64,000 bases of DNA, from the NCBI RefSeq assembly GCF_017377875.1, contig NZ_CP070975.1, positions 310,001-374,000 on the forward strand, written 5' to 3'. The stretch comes from Alcaligenes sp. SORT26 (GTDB lineage: Bacteria; Pseudomonadota; Gammaproteobacteria; Burkholderiales; Burkholderiaceae_B). Positions within the stretch are counted from its first letter, which is position 1. Each line of letters opens with the position of its first letter. Under the pieces are notes generated by a model, which saw only the letters and a program-made list of their open reading frames with translations, did not search any database and was not told the origin of the DNA. The position numbers and the translations under genes were made by a program. This document shows positions 1 through 8,302 of the stretch, one piece after another.

Positions 1-1
1 G

Positions 2-316
2 GAGCTGCATCAGATGCTGTCTTCAGAAACTCCGCCCGTTATTGTGGATGTGCGTTCGACCTTTATCCAGGCTCAAGGGCGCATTCCGGGGGCAATCAGT
101 CTGGCCTTGGGCGAGGCTACGTTGAACCTGATCACCGACGGGGAAATCATCGTGTATTGCGATTGCCCCAACGAGGTATCGGCGGCCTTGGTATCCAAGC
201 GTTTGCTGCAAAGTGGCTATAGCCGGGTGCGGCCCTTGGAGGGTGGTCTGGAAGCGTGGCGGGCTGCTGGTTTCGATGTTCAGCGTGACTCGAATCTGCC
301 CGAGGCGGCCTTATAA
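2..316 (+). CDS. Rhodanese-domain protein, C-terminal part (5' end outside window)
   Basis: The frame is already open at the window edge: Glu-Leu-His-Gln precede the first ATG at 14, so the gene probably starts upstream. Counting from that ATG, the 100 visible residues make one rhodanese (sulfurtransferase) fold: VDVRS at 11–15, an active-site loop YCDCPNE at 48–54 with two cysteines, and GGLEAW at 77–82. Rhodaneses carry a persulfide on the loop cysteine. The CxCPNE loop and the ELHQM lead-in resemble the C-terminal rhodanese module of DedA-family membrane proteins in Burkholderiales, so a DedA–rhodanese fusion is my best guess, but the membrane part is not visible. A stand-alone GlpE-like protein is the alternative. 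Confidence 0.75.
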   Translation, partial: ELHQMLSSETPPVIVDVRSTFIQAQGRIPGAISLALGEATLNLITDGEIIVYCDCPNEVSAALVSKRLLQSGYSRVRPLEGGLEAWRAAGFDVQRDSNLPEAAL

Positions 317-322
317 AGAAAA

Positions 323-347
323 CGGCAGACAGCTTGTCTGTCTGCCG
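323..347. terminator. Hairpin between convergent genes
   Basis: CGGCAGACA at 323–331 pairs with TGTCTGCCG at 339–347. It lies 7 bases after the rhodanese stop and 30 bases from the end of the opposing DoxX-like gene. A long T run is lacking on either side, so strong termination is inferred from position and stem only. Confidence 0.5.
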
Positions 348-377
348 AAGCGGTGCTTGCCGGATCAGCGTTTGTGT

Positions 378-794
378 TCAGGATCGTGCCTGACGACGGG
401 CATGAGCCAATGCAGCCGCTACAGCCAGCCCTCCGATCACACTGATATGGTCCTGAACCAGAGCCTGTTCCAGAAAGGCTTGCAGGCCTTCCATTTCCCA
501 AAAACGATGCGCTAGCGGGATAGTGGAAAGGGTAAAGACACTAAGCATCAATGCGCCGAGCCAGGCCAGACGACTTGCGCTGATGATGAGCCAGCTTCCC
601 AGCAACTGCACCGTAATCGTCAACACCGCGAACAAGGCTTGAGGCTCCAGACCAAAGTGGGCCATTTCCATCTTGGCGGCATTGAAATCCCAAATCTTGC
701 TCAGACCACTCCACCAGAATATATAGGTCAACAGCAGGGTGGCCAGTACGTAGAACATCCGTGAGCGCAGTATTTCTTGTATGAGGTGATTCAT
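378..794 (-). CDS. DoxX-like small membrane protein
   Basis: A 138-residue protein with four predicted membrane helices (about residues 15–30, 55–75, 78–95 and 112–130). The first helix contains TYIFWWSGLSKIWDF, a pattern typical of DoxX/DoxD-like proteins, whose biochemical roles are mostly unknown. The ATG at 794 has a strong GGAGGAG ribosome site 5 bases upstream. It starts 25 bases after the DMT transporter stop on the same strand, so the two are probably co-transcribed. The family assignment rests on topology and the first helix; substrate or partner cannot be inferred. Confidence 0.65.
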   Translation of the reverse strand: MNHLIQEILRSRMFYVLATLLLTYIFWWSGLSKIWDFNAAKMEMAHFGLEPQALFAVLTITVQLLGSWLIISASRLAWLGALMLSVFTLSTIPLAHRFWEMEGLQAFLEQALVQDHISVIGGLAVAAALAHARRQARS

Positions 795-819
795 GATGCC
801 TCCTCCTTGGGTATGCAGA

Positions 820-1695
820 TCAGGGTTTGTGTACGGATGCTTCCAGCGTGGAGCGCGCCACGGCCAGGGTTTTTTGGCTCATCACCAGCCCACCCATGAC
901 CAGCGCAACACCCACCAGTTGCAGCGTGGTCGGCCAGACCCCTTTGATCAGCGCATCCAGAATGAACGCGGTGACTGGCACCAGCAGCATGAAGGGGGCC
1001 ACGGTTACTGCACCAAGCTGTTTGATGGCGCTGAACCACAGCGCGAAGGGGCCAGCCGTCAGGACCGTCGCCAGCAGGAACAGGCCCAGCCAATGAACAG
1101 GAATAATCTGCGTTGGAATATCCTGGGTCAGCAGGGCGATCAGGCTCAGCTCAACCCCGGCAATCAGTAACTGCCAACCGGTAAAACCCAAGAGCGGGAT
1201 GGGTGGTGCACCCCACTTGTTCATCAGAACCCCACCCGTTGCAATAGACAGCATGCTACCCAGCGCGGCGACAATGCCGACCATATCCAGGTGTGCCTGA
1301 CTGGACATGACGACCAAGGACACACCCAGCGCACCCAAGAGGACAGCGCCAATCCGCATCAAGGCAGGGCGAGCACCCAGAATGCCCCAGGCAATAAAAA
1401 TGGTGGCCAGCGGGGTCAGGGCCTGGAATATGGCGGCTACACCACCAGGAAGGCGAGTCGCAGCAATAAAGAACAGGCCAAAGAACAAGCCGGTGTTCAA
1501 CGTGCCCAGCACCGCGAGTCGTCCCCACCAGGCGCGGGGAGGCAGGCTGCGGACCAGCATCAGCAAAACGATGGCGCCCCCCAAGGCCCGGACTGCTGCC
1601 AGAAACAAGGGGTTAGGCGGCAGCCAGGTGGTGGTCAGAATGTAAGTAAAGCCCCAGAGAATCGCGGCGGTGGCCGCAGCCAGTTTGGCGTTCAT
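820..1695 (-). CDS. EamA/DMT-family transporter
   Basis: A 291-residue membrane protein with about ten hydrophobic helices arranged as two EamA halves (roughly residues 1–135 and 145–280). The N-terminal AAILWGFTYILTT helix and the LPGGVAAIFQALTPL segment near residue 80 are typical of drug/metabolite transporters of the EamA type, which generally export amino acids or other small metabolites. Substrate cannot be read from sequence. It lies between a LysR regulator upstream and a DoxX-like gene downstream on the same strand. The 145-base gap after the LysR gene could hold its own promoter. Confidence 0.85.
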   Translation of the reverse strand: MNAKLAAATAAILWGFTYILTTTWLPPNPLFLAAVRALGGAIVLLMLVRSLPPRAWWGRLAVLGTLNTGLFFGLFFIAATRLPGGVAAIFQALTPLATIFIAWGILGARPALMRIGAVLLGALGVSLVVMSSQAHLDMVGIVAALGSMLSIATGGVLMNKWGAPPIPLLGFTGWQLLIAGVELSLIALLTQDIPTQIIPVHWLGLFLLATVLTAGPFALWFSAIKQLGAVTVAPFMLLVPVTAFILDALIKGVWPTTLQLVGVALVMGGLVMSQKTLAVARSTLEASVHKP

Positions 1696-1839
1696 GTCGA
1701 TGTACTCCCCATGATGAATTTCAGATGGGGAGACTATAGAAGTGCAACGATGGCTTGAATAGATGGGGATATGGTCATCAGCGTTCCATAAACAGAACGA
1801 CTGTGTGTTTGCTGGGTTTAGCCAGGTAGCCGTACGAAC

Positions 1840-2778
1840 TCAGGGCGAGGGAGCGTGCAGAATCGTCACGAATTCTTGCCCCAGAAAGTCCAGAAGTGCA
1901 CGGACAGCAGGCACCAGACCGCGGCGCGAGGGAAAGACCGCATGCACAACCCCAGGACGGGGATTCCAGCCTGGGGCCACATCCACCAGCCTGCCATCCT
2001 GCATATAGGGGGCGACCAGCATGGCGGGCATTTGTACCAGTCCAATGCCTTGCAGTGCGGATTGCAACAAGGTCATGCGGTCGTCACAGACCAGCCGGGG
2101 CTGATACGGGATTTCTTTCAAGGTGTTTTCAGCAGTTTGCAGTTGCCAGACGGGATTGCGTAGCAGATGCTCGTCGCTGAGGGCGGGCCAGCTCCCCAAC
2201 AGGTCCAGCGTTGGCAGCCCACCCATGCGCTCAATTAAAGCGGGGCTGGCGACCAGATACTGAATACTTTCACCTAATACTTTCATGACCAGACCGCTGT
2301 CTTCCAGTGGAGGGAAGCGGACGCGCAAGGCCACATCAAAGCCTTCCCGAATCACGTCCACACGGCGATTGGTACTTTCGATTTCCAGTTTGACGTAGGG
2401 GTACTTGGCCAGATAGCGAGCCAGCAATTCATTGACGCCGTAGTCGAGCAAAGCCAGCGGGCAGCTCAGACGCACCGAGCCTTGTGGTTCACTGCGATGG
2501 CGCTCGATAATTTCCTGGGCGGAGTCTGCCTCCACCAGCATGGCCAGACAGCGCTGGTAATACATCTGACCAATCTCCGTCACACTGAAGTGACGGCTGG
2601 AGCGTTGGATCAGGCGCACGCCCAGAGACTCTTCCAGGGAGGTGATGCGTCGGCTTAGTTTGGATTTGGGGATGCCCAAAGCCCGTCCGGCGGGGGCAAA
2701 GCCGCCGTGGTCCACGACCTGGACAAAGTAGTAGAGGTCATTCAGGTCGCGTGTGGACGGATATTTGGTATCAGGCAT
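1840..2778 (-). CDS. LysR-family transcriptional regulator
   Basis: A 312-residue LysR-type regulator. The N-terminal winged helix-turn-helix spans about residues 10–70 (DLNDLYYFVQVVDHGGF, then SKLSRRITSLEESLGVRLIQR). The C-terminal effector domain follows from about residue 95 with LSCPLALLDYGVNELL. It is of the AaeR/CrgA-like type that often controls a neighbouring exporter. Here it sits upstream of, and on the same strand as, the EamA transporter instead of divergent from it, so the control link is only suggested by position. The ATG at 2778 is the natural start. Confidence 0.9.
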   Translation of the reverse strand: MPDTKYPSTRDLNDLYYFVQVVDHGGFAPAGRALGIPKSKLSRRITSLEESLGVRLIQRSSRHFSVTEIGQMYYQRCLAMLVEADSAQEIIERHRSEPQGSVRLSCPLALLDYGVNELLARYLAKYPYVKLEIESTNRRVDVIREGFDVALRVRFPPLEDSGLVMKVLGESIQYLVASPALIERMGGLPTLDLLGSWPALSDEHLLRNPVWQLQTAENTLKEIPYQPRLVCDDRMTLLQSALQGIGLVQMPAMLVAPYMQDGRLVDVAPGWNPRPGVVHAVFPSRRGLVPAVRALLDFLGQEFVTILHAPSP

Positions 2779-2891
2779 GTCGGTAGGGTATGGCTGGGTT
2801 CAAGCGGGGGCGAAGTCCTGGTCACCAGGGCTGTCCGCTAGAGAGGGTGCGGCTTGGCGAATGTTCAAGGCCCCGTGCTCGTGGACGGAAT

Positions 2892-3311
2892 TTACATAGC
2901 CGGTGGAACCGGGCAGCTCATGTCTCCCTCTTGGCAGGACAGGTAATTGTTGAAGTTCTTGATACGGGCTTGAGTCAGTTCATTGCGGCAACTGGTGATC
3001 AGCATGGCATGAATGCTGCCACCTTGTGTATTGATGGCTGCAAAGTCGCACTCTGCGTCCCGAAAACCGATCCAGGCTCGTTGAGAGGTACGCAAGGCTT
3101 TGAGGGTGTCGGCATCGTCTTTCAGGCGCGTGCTGATTTCTTTGTAGAGCTTGTTCAGCTCGGCATCCGAGCTTTTGTACTCGTTGCTGATGCACTGGTT
3201 GATGGCGTTTTGATTCGTCAGGCTGTCGCAGTCGGCTGCCTGCACCAAAGCGGTGTTTGCCATCAGACTGAATCCTAAAGCGATCAGGCCGGTATTCAAT
3301 ATTTTTTTCAT
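2892..3311 (-). CDS. LprI/DUF1311-family periplasmic protein
   Basis: A 139-residue exported protein starting at the ATG at 3311 (MKKILNTGLIALGF), which opens a clean signal peptide ending near ALVQA. A longer in-frame reading to 3473 exists but its added 54 residues have no signal character. The mature part has the DUF1311 signature: early Cys pair, SSDAELNKLYKEI, then LRTSQRAWIGFRDAEC, with four to six cysteines likely in disulfides. Members include the mycobacterial lysozyme inhibitor LprI; lysozyme inhibition is possible here but not shown. A solitary gene. Confidence 0.8.
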   Translation of the reverse strand: MKKILNTGLIALGFSLMANTALVQAADCDSLTNQNAINQCISNEYKSSDAELNKLYKEISTRLKDDADTLKALRTSQRAWIGFRDAECDFAAINTQGGSIHAMLITSCRNELTQARIKNFNNYLSCQEGDMSCPVPPAM

Positions 3312-3471
3312 GAGGTTCTCCGCTTGTTGGGGCTTTGGTGAGCGTATGAGTCTGGGGCTAACAGTCAGGTGCTGGGTGTAAATCCTACTACATAAGGGAG
3401 ACGAGCTTCGCGCCTTGCGATCTTCCTGCTGATCACACCGCTGCAGATGACATGAGCTTTCCGTAAATAGC

Positions 3472-3529
3472 ATTGAGCCGCATCGGTTTGAACAGGCGGT
3501 GTGCCCAATTCAAACTGATGCGGCTCAAT
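3472..3529. terminator. 21-bp-stem hairpin downstream of aquaporin gene
   Basis: Positions 3472–3492 pair with 3509–3529 over 21 base pairs with a single G·T wobble (loop 3493–3508). It lies 30 bases past the aqpZ stop and before the lprI promoter on the same strand. The stem is unusually long for a terminator and no T run follows on the minus strand, so it may also be an mRNA-end stabiliser or a REP-like unit. Confidence 0.5.
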
Positions 3530-3558
3530 AGTGTCCTGCGATCAGGAGCTAGTGCTGC

Positions 3559-4257
3559 TTAATCGTCGTTGGCGTGCAGCAAGCGATACACCAGGGCACC
3601 GATGACTCCCCCTATCAAAGGAGCCACCCAGAACAACCAGAGCTGTTCCATCGCCCAGGTGCCCTGGAACAAGGCCACGCCGGTAGAGCGGGCAGGGTTA
3701 ACCGAGGTGTTGGTGATGGGAATGCTGATCAGGTGAATCAAGGTCAGGGACAGACCAATCGCTACACCGGCCAGGCCTGCATGGCCGCGCTTGTGCGTGG
3801 CGCCCATGATGATGAACAGGAAGAAGGCTGTCAGCACAATTTCTGCGATCAGGGCAGCGTTGAGGCTGTAATTGTCGGGCGAGTGCTCACCAAACCCGTT
3901 GGAGGCAAAGCCAGCAACTGGATCAAAGCCGGTTTTGCCGCTGGCGATCAGGTACAACACGCCCCCGGCCAGAATGCCGCCAATTACCTGCGCGACGATG
4001 TAAGGAAGCGCTTCGCGGGCAGGGAAGCGCCCGCCTGCAACCAGACCCAGCGTGACAGCGGGGTTAATGTGGCAACCGGAGATATTGCCGATGGCATAGC
4101 ACATGGTCAGCAAAGTCAGACCAAAGGCCAGGGCCACACCGGCAAAACCAATACCCAACTCCGGATACGCAGCGGCAAAGATCGCACTTCCGCAGCCCCC
4201 AAATACCAACCAGAAAGTGCCCAAGGTTTCTGCCGAGCACCGTTTTAGTAAAGACAT
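3559..4257 (-). CDS. aqpZ: Aquaporin Z
   Basis: A 232-residue MIP-family channel with six membrane helices and both NPA half-helix motifs: INPAVTL (NPA at 65–67) and SVNPARSTG (NPA at 187–189). [11 protein letters not shown] and the SVNPARS context match AqpZ-type water channels and not glycerol facilitators, which usually have a longer second loop. The ATG at 4257 ([18 protein letters not shown]) is preferred over an upstream in-frame ATG at 4284 because it has AGGG about 8 bases ahead and puts helix 1 at the usual place. It acts in osmotic water flow across the inner membrane. It is a single-gene unit whose long upstream region contains a pentamer repeat. Confidence 0.93.
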   Translation of the reverse strand: MSLLKRCSAETLGTFWLVFGGCGSAIFAAAYPELGIGFAGVALAFGLTLLTMCYAIGNISGCHINPAVTLGLVAGGRFPAREALPYIVAQVIGGILAGGVLYLIASGKTGFDPVAGFASNGFGEHSPDNYSLNAALIAEIVLTAFFLFIIMGATHKRGHAGLAGVAIGLSLTLIHLISIPITNTSVNPARSTGVALFQGTWAMEQLWLFWVAPLIGGVIGALVYRLLHANDD

Positions 4258-4702
4258 GATATTGCCCTGTGAGTGATTTAACACGGCAGAGTCTATCTAT
4301 AAGTGAGATTCATTAATGACTTGAAAGGAAAACAACTGTTAAAAGTTTTCCTTTGTTGAGGGTGGTGTTTTTTTTATTTTATTTGTTAGAAATATCGTTT
4401 AAATCGCGGCTTGTGTCAGATGTAGGATTCTGTCGGGTTTGTGAAGACAAAGCATTTTTACCCTGACTGCCGACCCGACCCGACCCGACCCGACCCGACC
4501 CGACCCGACCCGACCCGTGTCCGTAGATAGAGTCGTTTTAGTTTTGGGAAAAAAATAGGTTTTCAAGATGCTCTTGCTTTTTAAAGCTCCTTCTAGCTCA
4601 CTTAATTAGAGGTTTTGCATCCTTTAAGCGACTTCGTTTGCTCGCGTATAGTTAAGGTGTGTTCTAAAATTTTCTACAAACCCACGAGCCATCAGCACAA
4701 GC
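4258..4702. other. Intergenic region between divergent aqpZ and DUF4440 genes
   Basis: About 445 bases with no convincing gene. It is clearly AT-richer than its surroundings near 4350–4400 and 4530–4670, as expected for promoters of the two divergent genes, and carries a (CGACC)9 array. No known riboswitch or RNA gene was recognised. Confidence 0.6.
4471..4515. repeat. Pentanucleotide tandem repeat, nine CGACC units
   Basis: Nine exact CGACC copies in a row lie between aqpZ and the DUF4440 gene, about 190–215 bases from each start. Such short tandem arrays change length by slippage, so this may be a variable-number locus. No coding frame runs through it. Confidence 0.9.
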
Positions 4703-5068
4703 ATGATTCATTCCCTGAAAGCCCTGATTCTGTCTCTTGAAGAGCGCCTGTTCGATCGTTCCACCCGTCAGGATGTGGCCGAGCTAAGTGAGTTGCTGGC
4801 TGATGAATTCGTGGAGTTCGGTGCCAGAGGTGCTGCGTGGGACAAGGCGGAGGTTCTGGAGTCGTTGCCGGAGCAGCGATTTGAGCAGCGGCGCTTGAGT
4901 GATTTCAAGCTGACGGTATTGGCCGAGGACGTCGTCCTGGTGACTTACATTTGTGTTGTCCCAGATAACGAAGCTCAGCAACGTTCTTTGCGCAGTTCAA
5001 TCTGGCGGCAAAGACAGGGCCGTTGGCAGATGGTGTTTCATCAAGGGACCCGGATCGTAGGGGACTAG
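4703..5068 (+). CDS. NTF2-like (DUF4440-type) protein
   Basis: A 121-residue cytoplasmic protein with the cone-shaped NTF2-like pattern: an N-terminal helix LKALILSLEERLFD, LLADEFVEFGARGAAWDKAEVLESL, and a C-terminal strand pair ending SIWRQRQGRWQMVFHQGTRI. The closing GRWQMVFHQGT segment is characteristic of the DUF4440/SnoaL-like group, which includes small-ligand binding and ketosteroid-isomerase-like proteins. No catalytic role can be assigned. The gene stands alone, convergent with the DUF3325 operon. Confidence 0.75.
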   Translation: MIHSLKALILSLEERLFDRSTRQDVAELSELLADEFVEFGARGAAWDKAEVLESLPEQRFEQRRLSDFKLTVLAEDVVLVTYICVVPDNEAQQRSLRSSIWRQRQGRWQMVFHQGTRIVGD

Positions 5069-5103
5069 GGCAAGGGACTTGTATCAGGGTGCAGTCAAAC
5101 AGA

Positions 5104-5137
5104 CGGCCTTGGTGACCCGCAGGATCACTCAAGGCCG
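5104..5137. terminator. Terminator between convergent genes
   Basis: GGCCTTG at 5105–5111 pairs with CAAGGCC at 5130–5136; a GCGTTTTT tract follows on the plus strand. It separates the DUF4440 gene from the end of the minus-strand iron operon. Confidence 0.6.
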
Positions 5138-5150
5138 CAGAGCGTTTTTC

Positions 5151-6023
5151 TTAAAGGTTTTTCTGAATAAAAGGCGCTGTTGCAGGCGACACCTGGTGGA
5201 AGTCAAAAGCCTGGTGATAGAGTTCGCCGTTCTTGGCCTCTACCGTTAACCACAACTGATGCTCCAACTCGCTGTCATGCGGGATGGCAATGTCGACTGC
5301 GCGTGTCCAACGTACGCCGCCAAAGGCCTGCCGGGGTGAGGGCTTGCTATCCGGTTTGCGAATTTGCAGATAGGCGCTGCGTATAGCGGTATCGCAGCTT
5401 TCACAAAACCGAATCTGGAAGCCCTTGGTGTGGTGAGGGCCTGTGCCGGAGAGAACGGGGGCGTGCTCATTGGTTTCGGCCAGGACAAAGGACCATGGGC
5501 CAATCTGGCCTTGCAGAGCATCCGCCCGGAAGATGGGGGCGGGTCCCAGTTGAGCCAGGTAAATGACAAAGGCGGCAGGGATTGCCAGCAAGCTGCTAGC
5601 AAAAATCAGATTGCGTGGGGCAAGGCTGAGCGGTGCTTTGGCTGCTGAGGGGACCGTTTCCGGGGGAGTGGGGCTTGGCTCGGCTGCTCCCGCTTTGGCG
5701 ACCGGGGCGGGGCGAGCCCGTACCGGTTTTTTCTCTTGCCAAGGCCACCAAGGTAGATAGAAGGTCAAGCCTGCGCCTGCTATGGTGAGCCAGCCCAACC
5801 AGGACACCACGCCCATGCTGGCGCCCCAGCCTTGTATGCACAGGACGAGCGCCAGCACCAGCAAAGGCCAGCCCAGGACACGAAAGAGCAGGCGTTCGCG
5901 TTGGGAGGGTGTGCGGTGCAGGAGAAACTCGCCTTGTCGATCACTGGCTAGCGCCAGGCAGATAAAGCCCGCCAGGCTGCTGATCAAGACGGCCAGATTC
6001 AACCACAAACTGGTGTTGATCAT
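5151..6023 (-). CDS. DUF3325-type membrane protein with C-terminal periplasmic extension
   Basis: A 290-residue protein. Residues 5–95 form three hydrophobic helices and match the small DUF3325 family (LVLALVLCIQGWG, PWWPW). Stand-alone DUF3325 proteins are only about 100 residues long. Here a proline/alanine linker (about 98–130), another membrane helix (about 138–160) and a hydrophilic domain (about 165–290) with a CESCD pair are appended. The start ATG overlaps the DUF3649 stop (ATGA), so it is the last gene of the PepSY–DUF3649–DUF3325 operon. This operon type is commonly Fur-regulated next to siderophore uptake genes. The function of the extension is unknown. Confidence 0.75.
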   Translation of the reverse strand: MINTSLWLNLAVLISSLAGFICLALASDRQGEFLLHRTPSQRERLLFRVLGWPLLVLALVLCIQGWGASMGVVSWLGWLTIAGAGLTFYLPWWPWQEKKPVRARPAPVAKAGAAEPSPTPPETVPSAAKAPLSLAPRNLIFASSLLAIPAAFVIYLAQLGPAPIFRADALQGQIGPWSFVLAETNEHAPVLSGTGPHHTKGFQIRFCESCDTAIRSAYLQIRKPDSKPSPRQAFGGVRWTRAVDIAIPHDSELEHQLWLTVEAKNGELYHQAFDFHQVSPATAPFIQKNL

Positions 6024-6316
6024 GACGCGGCTCCCGCAGGGATCAGCAAGAAGCTAAGCAAGGCAATCAAGGCGGTCGGTAATACCATGCCCACCCAGGC
6101 ACGGGTGGCGCTTTTGGTGCTGAACACCCACATCACTGCGATGGTGTACCAGACAAAACCCAGCATATTGGTGGCCAGCACGGCCTGACCTTTAGGCAGG
6201 GGCCAGAGCAAGGTCAGCAAGACGGTCACGGCAGAAGCCAGGGCGTAGCCGCCAACGGTGGCCGCCACAATGCGCGATAGCACTTGCAGGCGATAGTTTG
6301 AGCTCAGTCCACTCAC
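6020..6316 (-). CDS. DUF3649-family membrane protein
   Basis: A 98-residue inner-membrane protein with three helices. The core YRLQVLSRIVAATVGGYALA followed by WVFSTKSATRAWVG is the DUF3649 signature, found beside PepSY proteins in iron-regulated operons. I chose the GTG at 6316 because it overlaps the PepSY stop as GTGA; the longer frame from 6385 would run 70 bases into that gene and adds residues unlike the family. Its own stop overlaps the next ATG, so all three genes are translationally coupled. The exact role, possibly in siderophore or iron reduction at the inner membrane, is not established. Confidence 0.8.
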   Translation of the reverse strand: MSGLSSNYRLQVLSRIVAATVGGYALASAVTVLLTLLWPLPKGQAVLATNMLGFVWYTIAVMWVFSTKSATRAWVGMVLPTALIALLSFLLIPAGAAS

Positions 6317-7971
6317 GAGTTCACTCCGGCGGTTTGCAAACGGGCTGGCGCAGTGGCTTTTTGCTGCAGGCTGGCAATGTGCCATTTGCGTTTCATTTTG
6401 ATGGCGATGTAGGCAAAGGTGGCGGCCAGTCCCAGCATGGTCAGGTCAAAGCCTGCCAAACCCCAGTCGCCGTAGGGCAAGGTGATGCCCAGGTGACGAT
6501 CGGTAGTCAGCATGTTCAGAACGGGGATCAGGGCATAGGCGGTGGTCGTTAGCCACAGCAGTTCCAGCCAGGCGCGTTTCAAAGGACGCCAGCTTGCGAA
6601 CAGGAAGGACCAGCCCCAGACCAGAAAGAGTGCATGAAACTCCCAGGCAGCGCGGTCGGCCATGGTGACGGGCAAGAGGCGGTTGGCCCAGAAGTAGGCG
6701 GCAAGACCCAGCGGTAAACCTGCTAGCGTTCCGGCATTCAGGATCTCGACCAGACGCAGGCCAGCCGCATCAAAGCGCTCGGTTGCGCTTAGTGTGCTGG
6801 CCTTGGCCATACGTTTTTGATGCTGGGTACGGCGTTTGACGGTCCATAGCACCAGGCCTGTTCCAATCACGGCGCAGCCTAGCAGGCCAGAAATAAAGTA
6901 CAGCCAACGCATCCACCACTCGGCGAACACGCCTTCATGCAAAGCCAGTAAAACGCGATGGGTATCCCCGGTCAGATTGCTCGTGTCCTCAGGCTCCATG
7001 GCGCGACCGTCGATAGCGTTAAAGCGCAGCGTTTCAGCACGGGTCCAATACACGCCTGTGACTCCAGTGCGGCGCAGCTCGACATAGGCCTGGCTGTCTT
7101 GCGGATGCGTAATCTGGATCGAGGCAATGCTGTTCTTGCCCCATTGCTGCTCGGCGCTGTGCATCATCTCGCCCAGCGAGGCCTGGGGCAGGGACACTGG
7201 CAGGAAAGCGCGGTTCTGAAAGCGAATATCCTGGAAGTAGGCTTGTCGGCCCGCTTCTGTGGGGCCATACATCACGTCTCGCCCGGTCGGCATATAAATG
7301 GACATGAAAAAGATCAGGCCCGTATAGGTAATCATCAGGAAAAAAGGCAGGGACATCACGCTGACGATATTGTGCGCGTCCAGCCAGGAACGCTGCCCCT
7401 TGCCGGGTCTGAAGGTGAAGAAATCGGTAAAAATTTTCTTGTGCGTGACGACCCCTGTGATCACGGCCAGCAGCATCAGCATGGTGCAGATCCCGACCAG
7501 CCAGATGGCAACGGGATAAGGCATGTAATGCAAGGCATAGTGCATGCGATACAGACCGGTGCCGCCAGCGGTGGCGCGAGGTTCGACCTCGGGCAGAATC
7601 TGGCCGGTGGTCGGGTCCAGGTTTTCACCCCCGCGACGTCCGCGTTGACCCGGCTGAGGCATTTCTTCCCAGGCAATCGACAGCCCCTGCGTAGCACGCG
7701 GGTTCAGGGCTTGATGGGGCAGGGTGATGGTCCAGGCCTTAGCTTCGGGCGCGTGCGCTTGAAGCTGCGTCAGGGCCTGATCCAGCATGTGGCTGGACTG
7801 CTCGGGCAAGACTTGCGCGGGCAAAGGGCGCTCGGGCTCCATCCAGCGGGTGATCTCATCATCCACATAACCGGCTGTGCCAGTGACAAAGACAAAAAAC
7901 AGGATCCAGCCCACCACCAGACCGACCCAGGTATGCAGCCATGCCATACATTGGCGAAATGACTCTTTCAC
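6313..7971 (-). CDS. PepSY-associated TM protein (iron-linked reductase-like)
   Basis: A 552-residue inner-membrane protein of the PepSY_TM family. Helix 1 (about 10–35, CMAWLHTWVGLVVGWILFFVFVTGT) is followed by a large periplasmic loop, helices near 150–180 and 205–230, a second periplasmic PepSY-type region (about 260–345), and four to five C-terminal helices. Relatives are thought to reduce ferric siderophores, since some are fused to flavoprotein reductases; that activity is inferred from family only. Conserved histidines in the first and later helices (HTW, HNIVSVMSLPFF, HALF) could bind haem. A Fur-type box lies about 215 bases upstream, consistent with iron control. Confidence 0.85.
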   Translation of the reverse strand: MKESFRQCMAWLHTWVGLVVGWILFFVFVTGTAGYVDDEITRWMEPERPLPAQVLPEQSSHMLDQALTQLQAHAPEAKAWTITLPHQALNPRATQGLSIAWEEMPQPGQRGRRGGENLDPTTGQILPEVEPRATAGGTGLYRMHYALHYMPYPVAIWLVGICTMLMLLAVITGVVTHKKIFTDFFTFRPGKGQRSWLDAHNIVSVMSLPFFLMITYTGLIFFMSIYMPTGRDVMYGPTEAGRQAYFQDIRFQNRAFLPVSLPQASLGEMMHSAEQQWGKNSIASIQITHPQDSQAYVELRRTGVTGVYWTRAETLRFNAIDGRAMEPEDTSNLTGDTHRVLLALHEGVFAEWWMRWLYFISGLLGCAVIGTGLVLWTVKRRTQHQKRMAKASTLSATERFDAAGLRLVEILNAGTLAGLPLGLAAYFWANRLLPVTMADRAAWEFHALFLVWGWSFLFASWRPLKRAWLELLWLTTTAYALIPVLNMLTTDRHLGITLPYGDWGLAGFDLTMLGLAATFAYIAIKMKRKWHIASLQQKATAPARLQTAGVNS

Positions 7972-7984
7972 GCTGACGCGCCTC

Positions 7985-8101
7985 CTACTTCAACACCGTC
8001 TCCGGGTGCTGGATTGATGACCATAAAACCGAGAAAAGCCGTGCTTGTCTGGCAGCGATGGGTGGCAGATTGAGTCCGCCATTCTTGTAAGCTGCACTCA
8101 T
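7985..8101 (-). CDS. Possible small leader protein of the PepSY operon
   Basis: A 38-codon frame, MSAAYKNGGLNLPPIAAR onward, starts at the ATG at 8101 with GAGGG about 8 bases upstream and ends 13 bases before the PepSY start. It lies downstream of the Fur box and just after a hairpin (CTCGCTT at 8111–8117 with AAGCGAG at 8124–8130). Position and spacing suggest a real small coupled gene, but the protein is not recognised and could be fortuitous. Confidence 0.35.
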   Translation of the reverse strand: MSAAYKNGGLNLPPIAARQARLFSVLWSSIQHPETVLK

Positions 8102-8180
8102 CACGCAACCCTCGCTTTTCAGGAAGCGAGTAGCGGGTGATAGAGAGAAAAAGAGGGCATCAGGCTTGAACGACCGCAGA

Positions 8181-8203
8181 ATAATAGCAATCATTCTCAT
8201 TTC
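8181..8203 (-). promoter_or_regulatory. Fur box upstream of PepSY operon
   Basis: Read on the minus strand, the core TGAGAATGATTGCTA (8185–8199) fits the 7-1-7 Fur consensus well in its left half (6/7) and partly in its right half (4/7). The same AATGAGAAT half-site recurs at both other iron loci in this window, which strengthens the call. Confidence 0.7.
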
Positions 8204-8302
8204 GGTGTGGAAATATTCTCGGTTTCAAGGCTTTCTACAGAATTTAATGCGGCGCCATAGCTGTTTTGGCGTTTTGCATAGGGGGGCCAGGCATTCCTCA
8301 GC

